From the NCBI GenBank assembly GCA_003576905.1, contig QEVG01000006.1, positions 1-64,000 on the forward strand: a stretch of DNA of 64,000 nucleotides, read 5' to 3'. Position numbers and translations under genes: made by a program. This stretch comes from Planctomycetota bacterium. GTDB lineage: Bacteria > Planctomycetota > Phycisphaerae > UBA1845 > UTPLA1. Positions 52,013 to 60,745 of the stretch are shown here, one piece after another. The notes under the pieces were generated by a model. The model saw only the letters and a program-made list of their open reading frames with translations. It did no database searches and was not told the DNA's origin. Position 1 is the first letter of the stretch, and each line of letters begins with the position of its first letter.

Positions 52013-53053
52013 TCACCCGCGCCGGCTGCGGTATCGTCGGAGCATGATCACACCCGCGGCAAGCAGCCATAGAGTGCTCGGCTCGGGCACATTCGAGTAA
52101 CATTCGCTGTAGGCCCATTCGATGTACTCAGGAATCAGAGCCACCCCCGCGTACACGTTCCCGAAGTCCGCGATGAACCGGTTGCCCAGCATGTCCTCGG
52201 GGGTCACCGCCCGTGTAAAGACCGCCTCGATATCCCGCGTGAAGCCTGCCACCGCCGTCCCGTTTGCAAGCGTGACCGGCTGAGGGTCTTCGACAAGGAT
52301 CGGCCCGCCCGAATCGCCACGCATACCCATTCCTTCCCCGAGTATTCCCCCGCCGCCGGGCGTATCGATGGACGTCAGAAGCGCGGTGTAGTAATAGGGC
52401 GAATCGAGAGACCAGTCGTCGGTCTGTAGCCCCTCGGACGTGTTGTTCCAGAATCGCTGCGTCCCGTACGAAGACGCCGCATTCTCCATCTCGAGATAGG
52501 CGAACCGATTGCCGCCCGCCGCCGTCTGAACCTGCGTCAGGATGCCCGTCCGCCCGTACCCCAGCCCCGTAAAGGCATGGTCTTCCGGATTGACCTCGAC
52601 CAGGTCAAGCGGGTCCAGCGTCTGAAAAAACGGCGTGTCGGGCACCGGCACCACCATGACCGCCAGGTCGGGCTTGTGAAACTCCCCATTGACGTAGATT
52701 TCCTTGTATTGGCCGAGGGCCATGTAGTCCGCCTTGTAGAACGGCCCCGTGTTCATTCCATACGGCGTGTTACCAAACGCGATGGATCCGTTCACGCCGT
52801 CCTTCACGACGTGGTCGGCCGTAATAACGCAGAGAAACCGCTGGTCCGTCGGGGCGTGAAAGATGTTCTCGAAGACGGATCCAGATCCGCGGCCCCCGGT
52901 TCCATCCGGTTGCGACGAGACCCGCACGACCTGGTCGAGCCCGCCGAGTTGCAGATCAGGCACGCCGCCACGGGCGACCGGCGCGATGCCTGCCCGCAGG
53001 CACACGCCTGCGAGAAATACGAAGCGAATGCGATTGGAAGTCTTGGGCGACAT
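52013..53053 (-). CDS. PEP-CTERM trypsin-like serine protease
   Basis: A 346-residue exported protein. A weak signal region (RFVFLAGVCLRAGIAPVARGG) precedes a chymotrypsin-fold domain: His in 'FLCVITADHVVKDG', Asp in 'KPDLAVMVVPV' and the nucleophile in 'GMRGDSGGPILV'. The C-terminus is a PEP-CTERM sorting signal, 'VPEPSTLWLLAAGVIMLRRYRSRRG'. So a serine protease is predicted at the cell surface or released by exosortase. The spacing of the triad looks complete; activity is inferred. AAAGGG lies seven bases before the ATG. It is convergent with the PKD-cyclophilin gene, 15 bases apart. Confidence 0.82.
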   Translation of the reverse strand: MSPKTSNRIRFVFLAGVCLRAGIAPVARGGVPDLQLGGLDQVVRVSSQPDGTGGRGSGSVFENIFHAPTDQRFLCVITADHVVKDGVNGSIAFGNTPYGMNTGPFYKADYMALGQYKEIYVNGEFHKPDLAVMVVPVPDTPFFQTLDPLDLVEVNPEDHAFTGLGYGRTGILTQVQTAAGGNRFAYLEMENAASSYGTQRFWNNTSEGLQTDDWSLDSPYYYTALLTSIDTPGGGGILGEGMGMRGDSGGPILVEDPQPVTLANGTAVAGFTRDIEAVFTRAVTPEDMLGNRFIADFGNVYAGVALIPEYIEWAYSECYSNVPEPSTLWLLAAGVIMLRRYRSRRG

Positions 53054-53571
53054 GTTTGTACCCTTTCAAAACAGGATGAATCTCCACCTCCAGTGCGATG
53101 CTCCGTTCCAGAAATGATCGTGAGCGGCCATTCGGCCGGCGACGAGTTGCCTGACGGAGGCGCGCGGCACCAGGCGCGGGCTCTCTGCCCATGACCGCCA
53201 CGACGGGGTTTCGCGGCCTGAACAATTCGAAGAGTCACGACGTGCCCCTCCCGATCAACCCATAGGCGCGCACATCTCGAACACACTTCCCCCGTGCGCC
53301 GAATGGGTGTTTGACCTCGGTAAACGCGTGCGACCGCGATGGCGCGATCGCGCAGGCGCTTCGACCCGAATGAAAGCGTCAAAGAAAATCCGGCAGGGCC
53401 GGCGGATTCAAAGCGGCGATGATCCCACCGCCGCGTACAGATCAAGACGTGTTGCGACAAATGATATCCCGCACATCCGAATTTGTAAAGGGTCCGCGCG
53501 GCCGACCGCGCTCATGCCGCGCAATGAGCGCTGGCCACTCCGCGCCCCCGCGCTGTACCATGTGCGCACCC

Positions 53572-53601
53572 ATGACATCCACGCGGACCATCGGATATGA
53601 T
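53572..53601 (+). promoter_or_regulatory. promoter of the cystathionine synthase/lyase gene
   Basis: ATGACA (53572-53577), an 18-base spacer and TATGAT (53596-53601), both five of six to consensus. The start near 53608 leaves a 26-base leader with GGAG seven bases before the ATG. In the rest of the 53054-53633 gap I see nothing else, and no SAM riboswitch. Confidence 0.55.
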
Positions 53602-53633
53602 GGTACGCAGATGTCTTTCCTCCGGAGCTGAAC

Positions 53634-54806
53634 ATGAACTTCGCAACGCGCGCCATTCACGTCGGACAGGAAGCCGATCCCACGACCGGGGCCACCATTG
53701 TCCCCATCTACCAGACCTCCACCTACACCCAGGAGGGCATCGGCCAGCACAAGGGATTTGAATATTCCCGCACCGGCAACCCGACGCGCGCCGCGCTCGA
53801 AACATGCCTCGCATCGCTGGAGAACGGCAAACACGGACTCGCCTTCGCCTCCGGCACCGCCGCGAGCGCCGCCATCATGAACCTGCTCTCTTCCGGTGAT
53901 CATGTCGTCTGCGCCGATGACGTCTACGGCGGCACCTATCGCCTCTTCGAACTCGTGCTCAAGCGCTACGGCCTCGAGTATTCCTGGGTTGATATGACCA
54001 GCGCCGACAACGTGCGCAAGGCGATCCGCCCCAATACCAGGATGATCTGGATCGAAACGCCGACCAATCCGCTGCTTTCCGTGGTTGAAATCGCCGCCCT
54101 GGCCGAGATCGCCCGCAAGGCGAACCTCATCACCGTGGTCGACAACACCTTCGCCAGTCCGTACCTCCAGCAGCCGCTCGATCTCGGAGCTGACATTGTC
54201 TGCCATAGCACGACCAAGTACCTCGGCGGGCACTCCGATGTCGTCGGCGGCGCCATGATCACCAACAACGAGCAGTACTACACCACCGTTAAGTACCACC
54301 AGAACGCCGTCGGGGGCGTCCCCGGCCCGTTCGATTCCTGGCTTGTCCTGCGCGGCATCAAGACCCTGTCCGTCCGCATGCGGGCACATTGCGAAAACGC
54401 GATGAAGATCGCCCATTGGCTCGAAAGCTGCAACGCCGTTGAAAAGGTCATCTATCCCGGCCTTCCGTCCCACCGGCAGCACGCCCTCGCCAAGCGCCAG
54501 ATGCGCGGCTTCGGCGGAATGGTCTCGTTCGTCATCAAAGGCGGCGAGGCGGCGGCGAAAAAGGTCGCGGGCCGCACAAAGCTCTTCTCCCTCGCCGAAA
54601 GCCTCGGCGGCGTCGAAAGCCTCATCGGCCACCCCGCCACAATGACGCACGCCAGCATCCCCAGGGAACAGCGCGAGGCCCGCGGCATCACCGGCGGCCT
54701 GCTCCGCCTCTCCGTCGGCATCGAAGACCCCGATGACCTGATAGCCGACCTCGAGCACGCCTTTGCCGCGGCGCGCGCCGAACGGCCCGTCCCCGCAGTC
54801 GTGTAG
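53634..54806 (+). CDS. cystathionine gamma-synthase/lyase family PLP enzyme
   Basis: A 390-residue member of the Cys/Met metabolism PLP family. It has 'TRAIHVGQEADPTTGATIVPIYQTSTY', 'EYSRTGNPTRAALETCLASLENGKHGLAFASGTAAS', 'DDVYGGTYRLF', 'IWIETPTNPLLSVVEI', 'VVDNTFASPYLQQPLDLGADIVCHSTTKYLGGHSDVVGG' (PLP Lys) and 'FSLAESLGGVESLIGHPATMTHASIP'. The last motif and general sequence are closest to gamma-synthase/gamma-lyase types. Which of the two cannot be told from sequence alone. It is preceded by its own promoter and stands alone. Confidence 0.93.
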   Translation: MNFATRAIHVGQEADPTTGATIVPIYQTSTYTQEGIGQHKGFEYSRTGNPTRAALETCLASLENGKHGLAFASGTAASAAIMNLLSSGDHVVCADDVYGGTYRLFELVLKRYGLEYSWVDMTSADNVRKAIRPNTRMIWIETPTNPLLSVVEIAALAEIARKANLITVVDNTFASPYLQQPLDLGADIVCHSTTKYLGGHSDVVGGAMITNNEQYYTTVKYHQNAVGGVPGPFDSWLVLRGIKTLSVRMRAHCENAMKIAHWLESCNAVEKVIYPGLPSHRQHALAKRQMRGFGGMVSFVIKGGEAAAKKVAGRTKLFSLAESLGGVESLIGHPATMTHASIPREQREARGITGGLLRLSVGIEDPDDLIADLEHAFAAARAERPVPAVV

Positions 54807-54855
54807 TTTTTTCCCGCGTCGCGGGATCACGCCCCCAGGTCGCGCGCACCGGGCA

Positions 54856-55896
54856 TCAGCCGCGCAGCACAGCCGCGACAAAGGGGAGAATATCCGCCTC
54901 GGAGATCGCCCCATCTCCGTCAAAATCGCCGGCGCAGATCATTCGCCTCGGCTGCGAGGCATGACATAGGGCCTCCGCGAAACGGGCCACATCCGATCGA
55001 TTCAGGACCTGGTCCCCGTCAAGATCGCCCGTCGCCGGCCGTCCGCATGGCGCGCGAACCACGCGCCGATGGAAGAACGCGGCGGCCCGGGCCGCGATGT
55101 CTCCGGCGTGCGCCCACAGGAGATGATCCCCGCCGAGCCAGTACGTCTCGATCGGAATGCCGAGCGTACGGCACCTCATTTCCAGATGCTGGGCATACCG
55201 AAACGGCACCGTCTCATCCCGCCGCCCGTGTATCAGCAGCACCGGCGGCGCGCCCGGACGCACCATCGATGTGTCGATCCACGACCCGCTGATGATGCAC
55301 GCCGCCGCGACCTGGCCCGACGCGTCTGGGCAACAGTCGTTCTCCGGCAGCCGGCCTTCCGAGTCGAACGCCACCATGCCCGCCGTCATGCCTCCCGCCG
55401 AGTGGCCCTCAATCGCGATCAGGTCGGGATCGACGCCCCACCCGGCGGCGTTGGCCCGCATCCACCGCACCGCCCCCAGGGCATCGTGCCGCGCGTCATC
55501 GAGTACCTGGTCATACATCCCCCGGCGGACTTTTCCGGGCCGCAGGCGATAATTGATCGATGCAACAACGTAGCCGCGCCGCGCGAGCAGTGTGCAGAAA
55601 TCCGCGACGCGCTCGTCGGCCTTGTCGCCCGAAACGAATCCTCCGCCGTGAACGTGGACGATGGCCGCCCGGTACCGCTCGGTGTCGTCGCCCGGCTCGT
55701 AGATATCGAGGTGCTGCATCTCCACCCGGCCGTCGAAGGTCGTCGAGGCGCCAAACGGGATGTCCCGCGCGATCACCACGTCTGAAAACACGATGTCGCG
55801 GTATCGCTCACCCGCAGAAACCAACGCCCCGTCGCCCGCCGACGCGAATGCGAACAACCCGGCCATCAGCCACAGTAAAGTCGATGCCATGCGCAT
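54856..55896 (-). CDS. secreted alpha/beta hydrolase with dockerin-type repeats
   Basis: A 346-residue exported protein. A signal peptide (STLLWLMAGLFAFASAGDG) precedes an esterase/lipase-like alpha/beta hydrolase: oxyanion 'AIVHVHGGGFVSGDKA', nucleophile 'IAIEGHSAGGMTAG', Asp in 'IHGRRDETVPF' and His in 'GGDHLLWAH'. The last 70 residues hold a dockerin-type pair, 'GDLDGDQVLNRSDVARFAEALC' and 'CAGDFDGDGAISEADILPFVAAVL', with calcium-loop Asp/Asn positions. A cell-surface or cellulosome-like attachment is possible but no cohesin is seen in the window. It is convergent with the cystathionine gene. Confidence 0.85.
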   Translation of the reverse strand: MRMASTLLWLMAGLFAFASAGDGALVSAGERYRDIVFSDVVIARDIPFGASTTFDGRVEMQHLDIYEPGDDTERYRAAIVHVHGGGFVSGDKADERVADFCTLLARRGYVVASINYRLRPGKVRRGMYDQVLDDARHDALGAVRWMRANAAGWGVDPDLIAIEGHSAGGMTAGMVAFDSEGRLPENDCCPDASGQVAAACIISGSWIDTSMVRPGAPPVLLIHGRRDETVPFRYAQHLEMRCRTLGIPIETYWLGGDHLLWAHAGDIAARAAAFFHRRVVRAPCGRPATGDLDGDQVLNRSDVARFAEALCHASQPRRMICAGDFDGDGAISEADILPFVAAVLRG

Positions 55897-56027
55897 GGCG
55901 AATACTTACCGCAGCGAGACGGCGGAAACAACGCGTCACGGCATGATTCCAAAAGAAGCAACGGTAGCGCCGTGCCGGCATCCAAGCAACCGAATTGAGT
56001 CTGGGGCTGGGGCGCAGGCGCGCCGGG

Positions 56028-56080
56028 TAAAAAGCGTGAGGCCGAGTCGGCGTTCCGGTAAACACCAACCCGGCCTCACG
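56028..56080 (-). terminator. intrinsic terminator for the ECF sigma operon
   Basis: A 9-bp perfect stem CGTGAGGCC/GGCCTCACG (56035-56043 with 56072-56080) with a 28-base loop. Read leftward it is followed by CTTTTTA (56034-56028). It lies about 25 bases after the stop of the gene at 56105-56566. Confidence 0.65.
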
Positions 56081-56104
56081 TTGCAAGAGTGAAATATGGA
56101 GCGG

Positions 56105-56566
56105 TTAGCTCCCTAGCAGACACCTCTGAAGGCGCTCCGCTTGCAGTAGCGGATCCCCATGGGTGTCCGGGATGCGATCGATGAAGGCCTGAATGTCCAT
56201 CGCGTCAACCACTCCGTCACCGTTGAAATCGCATTCCACCTTCATATTGGCGGTCGTCACCGCCCCGGCGTCTGCGATTGTCTTCGGTGAGTCGGAATGG
56301 ACGGCCGCGAGGCCATCCTTCGCCATTTCATCGAACGCTCGAGTTCCAAAGAGGCTTGGCCCAACGAACACGACCGCAACCGCCGCCGCGGCCGCGAGCG
56401 GCAGCGCCACCCGCACCCACCGGTAACGGTTTGACGCGAACGTCGCCGTTCGCGAACCGGCCGACTGCCACGGATAAACCTTGGCGGCGACCGCGAAGGC
56501 GCCTTCGCGATGGGCTTGGCCCAGCGTCGTTAGCAATCCTTCGAGTGCCTGTGCCTGAAGAGCCAT
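56105..56566 (-). CDS. membrane protein with dockerin-type motif, likely anti-sigma partner
   Basis: A 153-residue protein 16 bases after an ECF sigma gene. The N-terminal 50 residues are cytoplasmic and helical ('ALQAQALEGLLTTLGQAHREGAFAVAAKV'). One transmembrane helix follows ('VRVALPLAAAAAVAVVFVGPSLF'). The outer part ends with a single dockerin-like calcium loop, 'ECDFNGDGVVDAMDIQAFIDRI'. The layout (sigma gene, then a single-pass protein with short cytoplasmic domain) is that of anti-sigma factors. No classical zinc anti-sigma His/Cys motif is present, so the role is an inference. Confidence 0.65.
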   Translation of the reverse strand: MALQAQALEGLLTTLGQAHREGAFAVAAKVYPWQSAGSRTATFASNRYRWVRVALPLAAAAAVAVVFVGPSLFGTRAFDEMAKDGLAAVHSDSPKTIADAGAVTTANMKVECDFNGDGVVDAMDIQAFIDRIPDTHGDPLLQAERLQRCLLGS

Positions 56567-56582
56567 TACGAAACCTCACCCC

Positions 56583-57167
56583 TTATTGACCTTCAGGCCC
56601 TTCCTGCGCAGAAAAAATCTCGGAAATTTCCAGCCCCTTGGCGGTCATGCACCGTCGCAAGGCCTCCATGATTGCCGGAAGCCGCTGCGACCGAAGCGTG
56701 GACTCCGGAATCCTAAGTTCTTCTGCGATAACCCTTAACGTCGCTCCATCAAAATACCTCCGCCGAACGACAACGGCATCTTCCGGCGACAGGCGTCCCA
56801 TACATTCGTTCAATCCGCTCAGAAGCTCCGCCTCCGAAGCAACCGTTTCCGGGCTTTCAAACGATATACGCTCATCCGGACGGTCCCCGGTCGTCGTGGG
56901 TGACTTGCGACAATGCTCCCGGTACACGTTCTGCACAATGCCCGCCATCCACACGACGAAGGGGCGGGACGAGTCATAGGCCCGGCGCTGCTCGTACGCC
57001 CGACACCAGGACTCATTGAGAATTTCGTCCAGCCAGTCCGACCGGTGGGAAACGCGCCACGCCACCAATCGCACCCTTTCATGGCAGCGGTCATACAGCC
57101 GGGCGAACGCCGCTTCGTCCCCCTCCCCGAGGGCCTGTTCGAGTTGTTTTTCAGATCGATCGCCCAT
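56583..57167 (-). CDS. ECF-type RNA polymerase sigma factor
   Basis: A 194-residue sigma-70-family protein with regions 2 and 4. Region 2 reads 'DEAAFARLYDRCHERVRLVAWRVSHRSDWLDEILNESWCRAYEQRR...RPFVVWMAGIVQNVYREHCRK', region 4 'LSPEDAVVVRRRYFDGATLRVIAEELRIPESTLRSQRLPAIMEALRRCM' with the helix-turn-helix. This belongs to the planctomycete-expanded ECF groups. ATG 57167 is chosen; the frame to 57320 is not protein-like. The dockerin-bearing membrane gene follows by 16 bases and the unit ends at the terminator 56028-56080. Confidence 0.88.
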   Translation of the reverse strand: MGDRSEKQLEQALGEGDEAAFARLYDRCHERVRLVAWRVSHRSDWLDEILNESWCRAYEQRRAYDSSRPFVVWMAGIVQNVYREHCRKSPTTTGDRPDERISFESPETVASEAELLSGLNECMGRLSPEDAVVVRRRYFDGATLRVIAEELRIPESTLRSQRLPAIMEALRRCMTAKGLEISEIFSAQEGPEGQ

Positions 57168-57463
57168 GTGCTGTGCCGGTTGATCCCCGACCCCGCTCCG
57201 CCATGGGGCAAAATGGAGCCGGGCCGACGGAGCAATCCCGACATTATGCGGAAAAACGCGCGGTGACAAAGGAGGGCGCAATTCCCCGCCGCTCGGCGTC
57301 GAATCCCGTGCATCCCGCACAAGTCCCCCAACCCGAAAAACGCCGCGCGCTCAGAAAGAGCCGATTGCGGATTTCGGCGGGCCTGCCTGCGTCATGAACC
57401 GCCGCCGGTTGACACCGGGCCGCCACGCCGAGTTTGCAAAACTCACAGCGCGCGGCACGCCTT

Positions 57464-57491
57464 TTGCCCTTTATTTTGAACCTGCTACACT
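57464..57491 (+). promoter_or_regulatory. possible pnt operon promoter
   Basis: TTGCCC (57464-57469), a 16-base spacer and TACACT (57486-57491), four of six each. A start near 57498 leaves a leader of about 120 bases. Nothing else is seen in 57168-57463 beyond GC-rich sequence and the leftward start of the sigma gene. Confidence 0.35.
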
Positions 57492-57616
57492 GCGAACGGC
57501 GACGCACTCCGCGCCGCCGTTTGCTGGGGCAAGTGGCGTGCGGATGCGCGGCGACCCCGCCACGGATTCATCCGCCGACACGGCTCATCCCGCAGCCAGG
57601 CTGACGAGAGGCGTTG

Positions 57617-58762
57617 ATGAAGATTGCAATCCCCAAGGCCACCTTCGAGGGAGAACAACGCGTCTCCCTCGTCCCCGAAACCTGCACACGAATTAAGAAA
57701 CTCGGACTGGAAGTCCTCCTTGAAGCCGGGGCGGGCGCAGGTGCCGGCTTCCCCGACCACGAGTATGAGGCGGCCGGCGCACGCGTGATGGCCGACGGCT
57801 CGGCCATGATGCAGGAGGCCGACATCGTGGTCATGCTCTATCCGCCCACCGAGGCGGAAATCTCCCGCATGCGCTCCGGCATGACGCTGTTCTCCATCCT
57901 CAATCCGCTGATTCGCCACGACGTCACCCGCCGGCTTGCCCAGCGCGGGATCACGGCCCTGGCCATGGACATGATGCCGCGCATCAGCAGGGCACAGAAG
58001 ATGGACGTCCTCAGCTCCCAGGCCACCGTCGCGGGCTACAAGGCCGTGCTGCTCGCCGCTTCCGAACTACGCAAGATGTTCCCCCTGCTCATGACCGCCG
58101 CCGGCACGCTGACCCCCGCGAAAGTGCTGATCCTGGGCGCGGGCGTTGCCGGCTTGCAGGCCATCGCCACAGCCCGGCGACTTGGTGCCGTCGTTGAGGC
58201 ATTCGATGTTCGGCCCGCCGTCAGGGAACAGGTTCAGAGTCTGGGGGCCAAGTTCGTTGAGGTTGAGTCCCCCGCCGCCGACGCCGAAGACAAGGGCGGC
58301 TATGCCAAGGAGATGTCCGAGGCATACAAACAAAAGCAGGCCGAAGCCATCGCCCGCCATGTAAAGGACGCGGACGTGGCGATTTCAACGGCCCTGATTC
58401 CCGGCAAGCCCGCCCCGCGATTGATCACGTCTGCCATGGTCGCCACCATGCGACCCGGCTCAGTCATCATCGATCTCGCCGCAGAGGCCGGAGGCAACTG
58501 CGAGCTGACGCGGCCGGGCGAGCGCGTCATGACGGACAACGGGGCTCTGGTCCTTGGGCCCCGCAATCTCCCATCGACGGTGCCCTATCACGCCAGCCAG
58601 ATGTACTCGCGAAACATCGCCTCCTTCCTTCAGGACCTCGTCAAGAACGGCCAGCTCACGCTCAGCATGGAGGACGAGTGTGTGGCGGGCACATTGATCA
58701 CGCACGGCGGACAGGTCGTGCATCCGCGAATCAAGGATTTGATGGAATCCGCGACGGCCTGA
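57617..58762 (+). CDS. pntA: NAD(P) transhydrogenase alpha subunit part 1
   Basis: NAD(H)-binding domain I of proton-translocating transhydrogenase, 381 residues. It starts 'MKIAIPKATFEGEQRVSLVPETC', and has 'AGARVMADGSAMMQEADIVVMLYPP', 'ALAMDMMPRISRAQKMDVLSSQATVAGYKAVLLAA', 'TPAKVLILGAGVAGLQAIATARRLGAVVEAFDVRPAVREQVQSLGAKFVEV' and 'TALIPGKPAPRLIT'. The chain stops before the membrane part, so this is the split form with the alpha subunit in two genes. ATG 57617 is chosen over a TTG three bases upstream. It leads a three-gene run. Confidence 0.95.
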   Translation: MKIAIPKATFEGEQRVSLVPETCTRIKKLGLEVLLEAGAGAGAGFPDHEYEAAGARVMADGSAMMQEADIVVMLYPPTEAEISRMRSGMTLFSILNPLIRHDVTRRLAQRGITALAMDMMPRISRAQKMDVLSSQATVAGYKAVLLAASELRKMFPLLMTAAGTLTPAKVLILGAGVAGLQAIATARRLGAVVEAFDVRPAVREQVQSLGAKFVEVESPAADAEDKGGYAKEMSEAYKQKQAEAIARHVKDADVAISTALIPGKPAPRLITSAMVATMRPGSVIIDLAAEAGGNCELTRPGERVMTDNGALVLGPRNLPSTVPYHASQMYSRNIASFLQDLVKNGQLTLSMEDECVAGTLITHGGQVVHPRIKDLMESATA

Positions 58763-58794
58763 CGCCGAGCGGCCCCGAGCAAGGACTCTAGACC

Positions 58795-59139
58795 ATGAAC
58801 CCTCTTGCGATTTCACTCCTGCTTCTGGCCAGCGCCGAACCCGGCGCGGCTTCTCCGGCCGCCATGTTCGTCACGGCCCTGACGGTCTTCGTGCTCGCCA
58901 CATTCATCGGCTTCGAGGTGATCACTAAGGTGCCGCCGACGCTGCACACGCCGCTCATGTCCGGCTCGAACGCCATCTCCGGGATCACCATCATCGGCGC
59001 GATTCTGGTGGCCGGCCTGAAGCTCAATTTCATCACCAGCTTCTTCGGCGTCATCGCCATCATGTTCGCCATGATCAACGTGGTCGGCGGTTTCCTCGTG
59101 ACCCACCGCATGCTCGGCATGTTCAGGAAGAAGGATTAA
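58795..59139 (+). CDS. pntA: NAD(P) transhydrogenase alpha subunit part 2 (membrane)
   Basis: A 114-residue membrane protein that completes the alpha subunit (the PntAB or PntA-II part). About three transmembrane helices: 'FVTALTVFVLATFIGFEVITKV', 'GITIIGAILVAGLKL' and 'SFFGVIAIMFAMINVVGGFLV'. It has the family phrases 'TPLMSGSNAISGITIIGA' and 'NVVGGFLVTHRMLGMFRKK'. It follows the first part by 32 bases and precedes pntB by three. The N-terminus has a short extra signal-like hydrophobic run. Confidence 0.94.
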   Translation: MNPLAISLLLLASAEPGAASPAAMFVTALTVFVLATFIGFEVITKVPPTLHTPLMSGSNAISGITIIGAILVAGLKLNFITSFFGVIAIMFAMINVVGGFLVTHRMLGMFRKKD

Positions 59140-59142
59140 GCC

Positions 59143-60582
59143 TTGTCTTCGGAAATCAACAATATCATCTACCTCGTGGCCGCCGTCGCGTTCATCTTCG
59201 CGCTCAAGCGACTCAGTCACCCGCGCACCGCCGTCCGGGGAAACCTCATCGGCGCGCTCGGAATGCTCGTCGCCATCGTCATCACCATCCTCATCGCCAT
59301 CGACGACCCGGACATCTCCGGCCTGGGCTACTGGCTCATCGGTATCGGACTCCTGATCGGCACGATTGCCGGCGCCGTTTTCGCCGTGAAGGTCCCCATG
59401 ACCGGAATGCCGCAGATGGTCGGCCTCTTGAACGGCTTCGGCGGCGGCGCTTCGATGCTGGTCGCCGCGTCCGAACTCGTCGCCACTCTCCCGGACATTC
59501 GCGAAGCCCTCTCCTCCGGAACCATCAACACCGCCCTGTACTTCTTCGTCGGCTCCACCATGGCGGCTGGCATCATCGGGGCCGTCACCTTTTTCGGAAG
59601 TCTCGTCGCCGCCGGAAAACTCCAGGAACTCAAATGGGTCCCCAACGGAAACGTCATCCCCGCGCAGCAGCTTGTTAACGCCCTGTTGCTGCTTCTTGTC
59701 CTCGCCGGCGCTGTCTGGGGCACTTACGACCTCACCAAGGTCTGGGTCTTCTGGCCCATCGTCGTCATCGCTTCGGTGCTCGGCATTCTGCTCACAACCC
59801 CCATCGGCGGAGCCGACATGCCGGTCGTCATCTGCCTGCTCAACTCCTATTCCGGCATGGCCGCCGCCGCGACCGGATTCGTCATCAACAACAACGGCCT
59901 TATCATCGCCGGCTCCCTGGTCGGCTCTTCCGGGATCATCCTCTGCCAGATCATGTGCAAGGCCATGAACCGATCCCTTGCCAACGTACTCTTCGGCAAG
60001 CTCGGAACCGCCGACGCCGCCGCAAAGGGCGACGATGTCTACGCCGGAAAAGTAAAGTCCGCCTCCGCAGAGGAAATCGGCATGCTCCTGGAAAGTGCCC
60101 GCCGCGTCGTCATTGTTCCCGGCTATGGAATGGCCGTCTCCCAGGCCCAGCACGCCGTACGCGATCTTTCCAACGCACTTGAGGCCCGCGGCGCCGAAGT
60201 TGAGTTCGGCATTCATCCCGTCGCCGGACGCATGCCCGGCCATATGAACGTGCTCCTGGCCGAAGCCAACATCCCCTATGACAAAGTAAAGGAGATGGAC
60301 GACATCAATTCGTCTTTCGAACAGACCGATGTCGCAATCGTCATCGGCGCAAACGACGTCGTGAATCCGCTGGCCCGCACAGACCCGAAGTCTCCCATCG
60401 CCGGAATGCCCATCCTCGACGTCGACAAGGCCCGAACCGTTATCGTCGTAAAGCGAAGTCTCAGCCCCGGCTTTGCCGGCATCCCCAACCCGCTCTTCGC
60501 CGCCGACAATACGCTCATGTACTTCGGCGACGGGAAGAAGGCGATTCTCGATCTGGTGGCGGCGCTCAAGGCGGCAGCCTGA
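59143..60582 (+). CDS. pntB: NAD(P) transhydrogenase beta subunit
   Basis: A 479-residue membrane protein with about nine helices and the NADP-binding domain III. It has 'LKRLSHPRTAVRGNLIGALGMLVAI', 'GMPQMVGLLNGFGGGASMLVA', 'GGADMPVVICLLNSYSGMAAAATGFVINN', and at the end 'VVIVPGYGMAVSQAQHAVRDLSNALEARGAEVEFGIHPVAGRMPGHMNVLLAEANIPYDKVKEMDDINSSFEQTDVAIVIGANDVVNPLARTDPKSPIAGMPIL'-type sequence with the GYG and NDV motifs. It makes NADPH from NADH driven by the proton gradient. The start is TTG, with AAGGA nine bases upstream. An antisense 606-codon frame over it is a composition shadow. Confidence 0.95.
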   Translation: MSSEINNIIYLVAAVAFIFALKRLSHPRTAVRGNLIGALGMLVAIVITILIAIDDPDISGLGYWLIGIGLLIGTIAGAVFAVKVPMTGMPQMVGLLNGFGGGASMLVAASELVATLPDIREALSSGTINTALYFFVGSTMAAGIIGAVTFFGSLVAAGKLQELKWVPNGNVIPAQQLVNALLLLLVLAGAVWGTYDLTKVWVFWPIVVIASVLGILLTTPIGGADMPVVICLLNSYSGMAAAATGFVINNNGLIIAGSLVGSSGIILCQIMCKAMNRSLANVLFGKLGTADAAAKGDDVYAGKVKSASAEEIGMLLESARRVVIVPGYGMAVSQAQHAVRDLSNALEARGAEVEFGIHPVAGRMPGHMNVLLAEANIPYDKVKEMDDINSSFEQTDVAIVIGANDVVNPLARTDPKSPIAGMPILDVDKARTVIVVKRSLSPGFAGIPNPLFAADNTLMYFGDGKKAILDLVAALKAAA

Positions 60583-60745
60583 CTCCCTTGTCCGCGCGCC
60601 GGATTGCCGGCCGCAATCAAATCCACCTTGCAATCCGCAGGAATCCGGGCAAGCATCTCACCCGACGCGCGCCTATCCTTCAGTGGGATCGGCGGATGTC
60701 GTCTCAGTTCATGATTTGTGCCCCGAGGCCGTCGATCAAACGCGA

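Noticed and set aside
54806-54835. TTTTTT followed by CCCGCG/CGCGGG hairpin after the cystathionine gene
   Set aside because: The T run is on the wrong side of the hairpin for rightward termination, and leftward the hairpin is followed by A residues.
53442-54923. 493-codon open frame on the minus strand
   Set aside because: Antisense to the cystathionine synthase/lyase gene; composition artefact without motifs.
58813-60633. 606-codon open frame on the minus strand
   Set aside because: It is antisense to pntB and the membrane part of pntA, both unmistakable. The translation is Gly/Asp/Glu/Arg-rich low-complexity sequence with no domain, as expected from codon bias of high-GC DNA.
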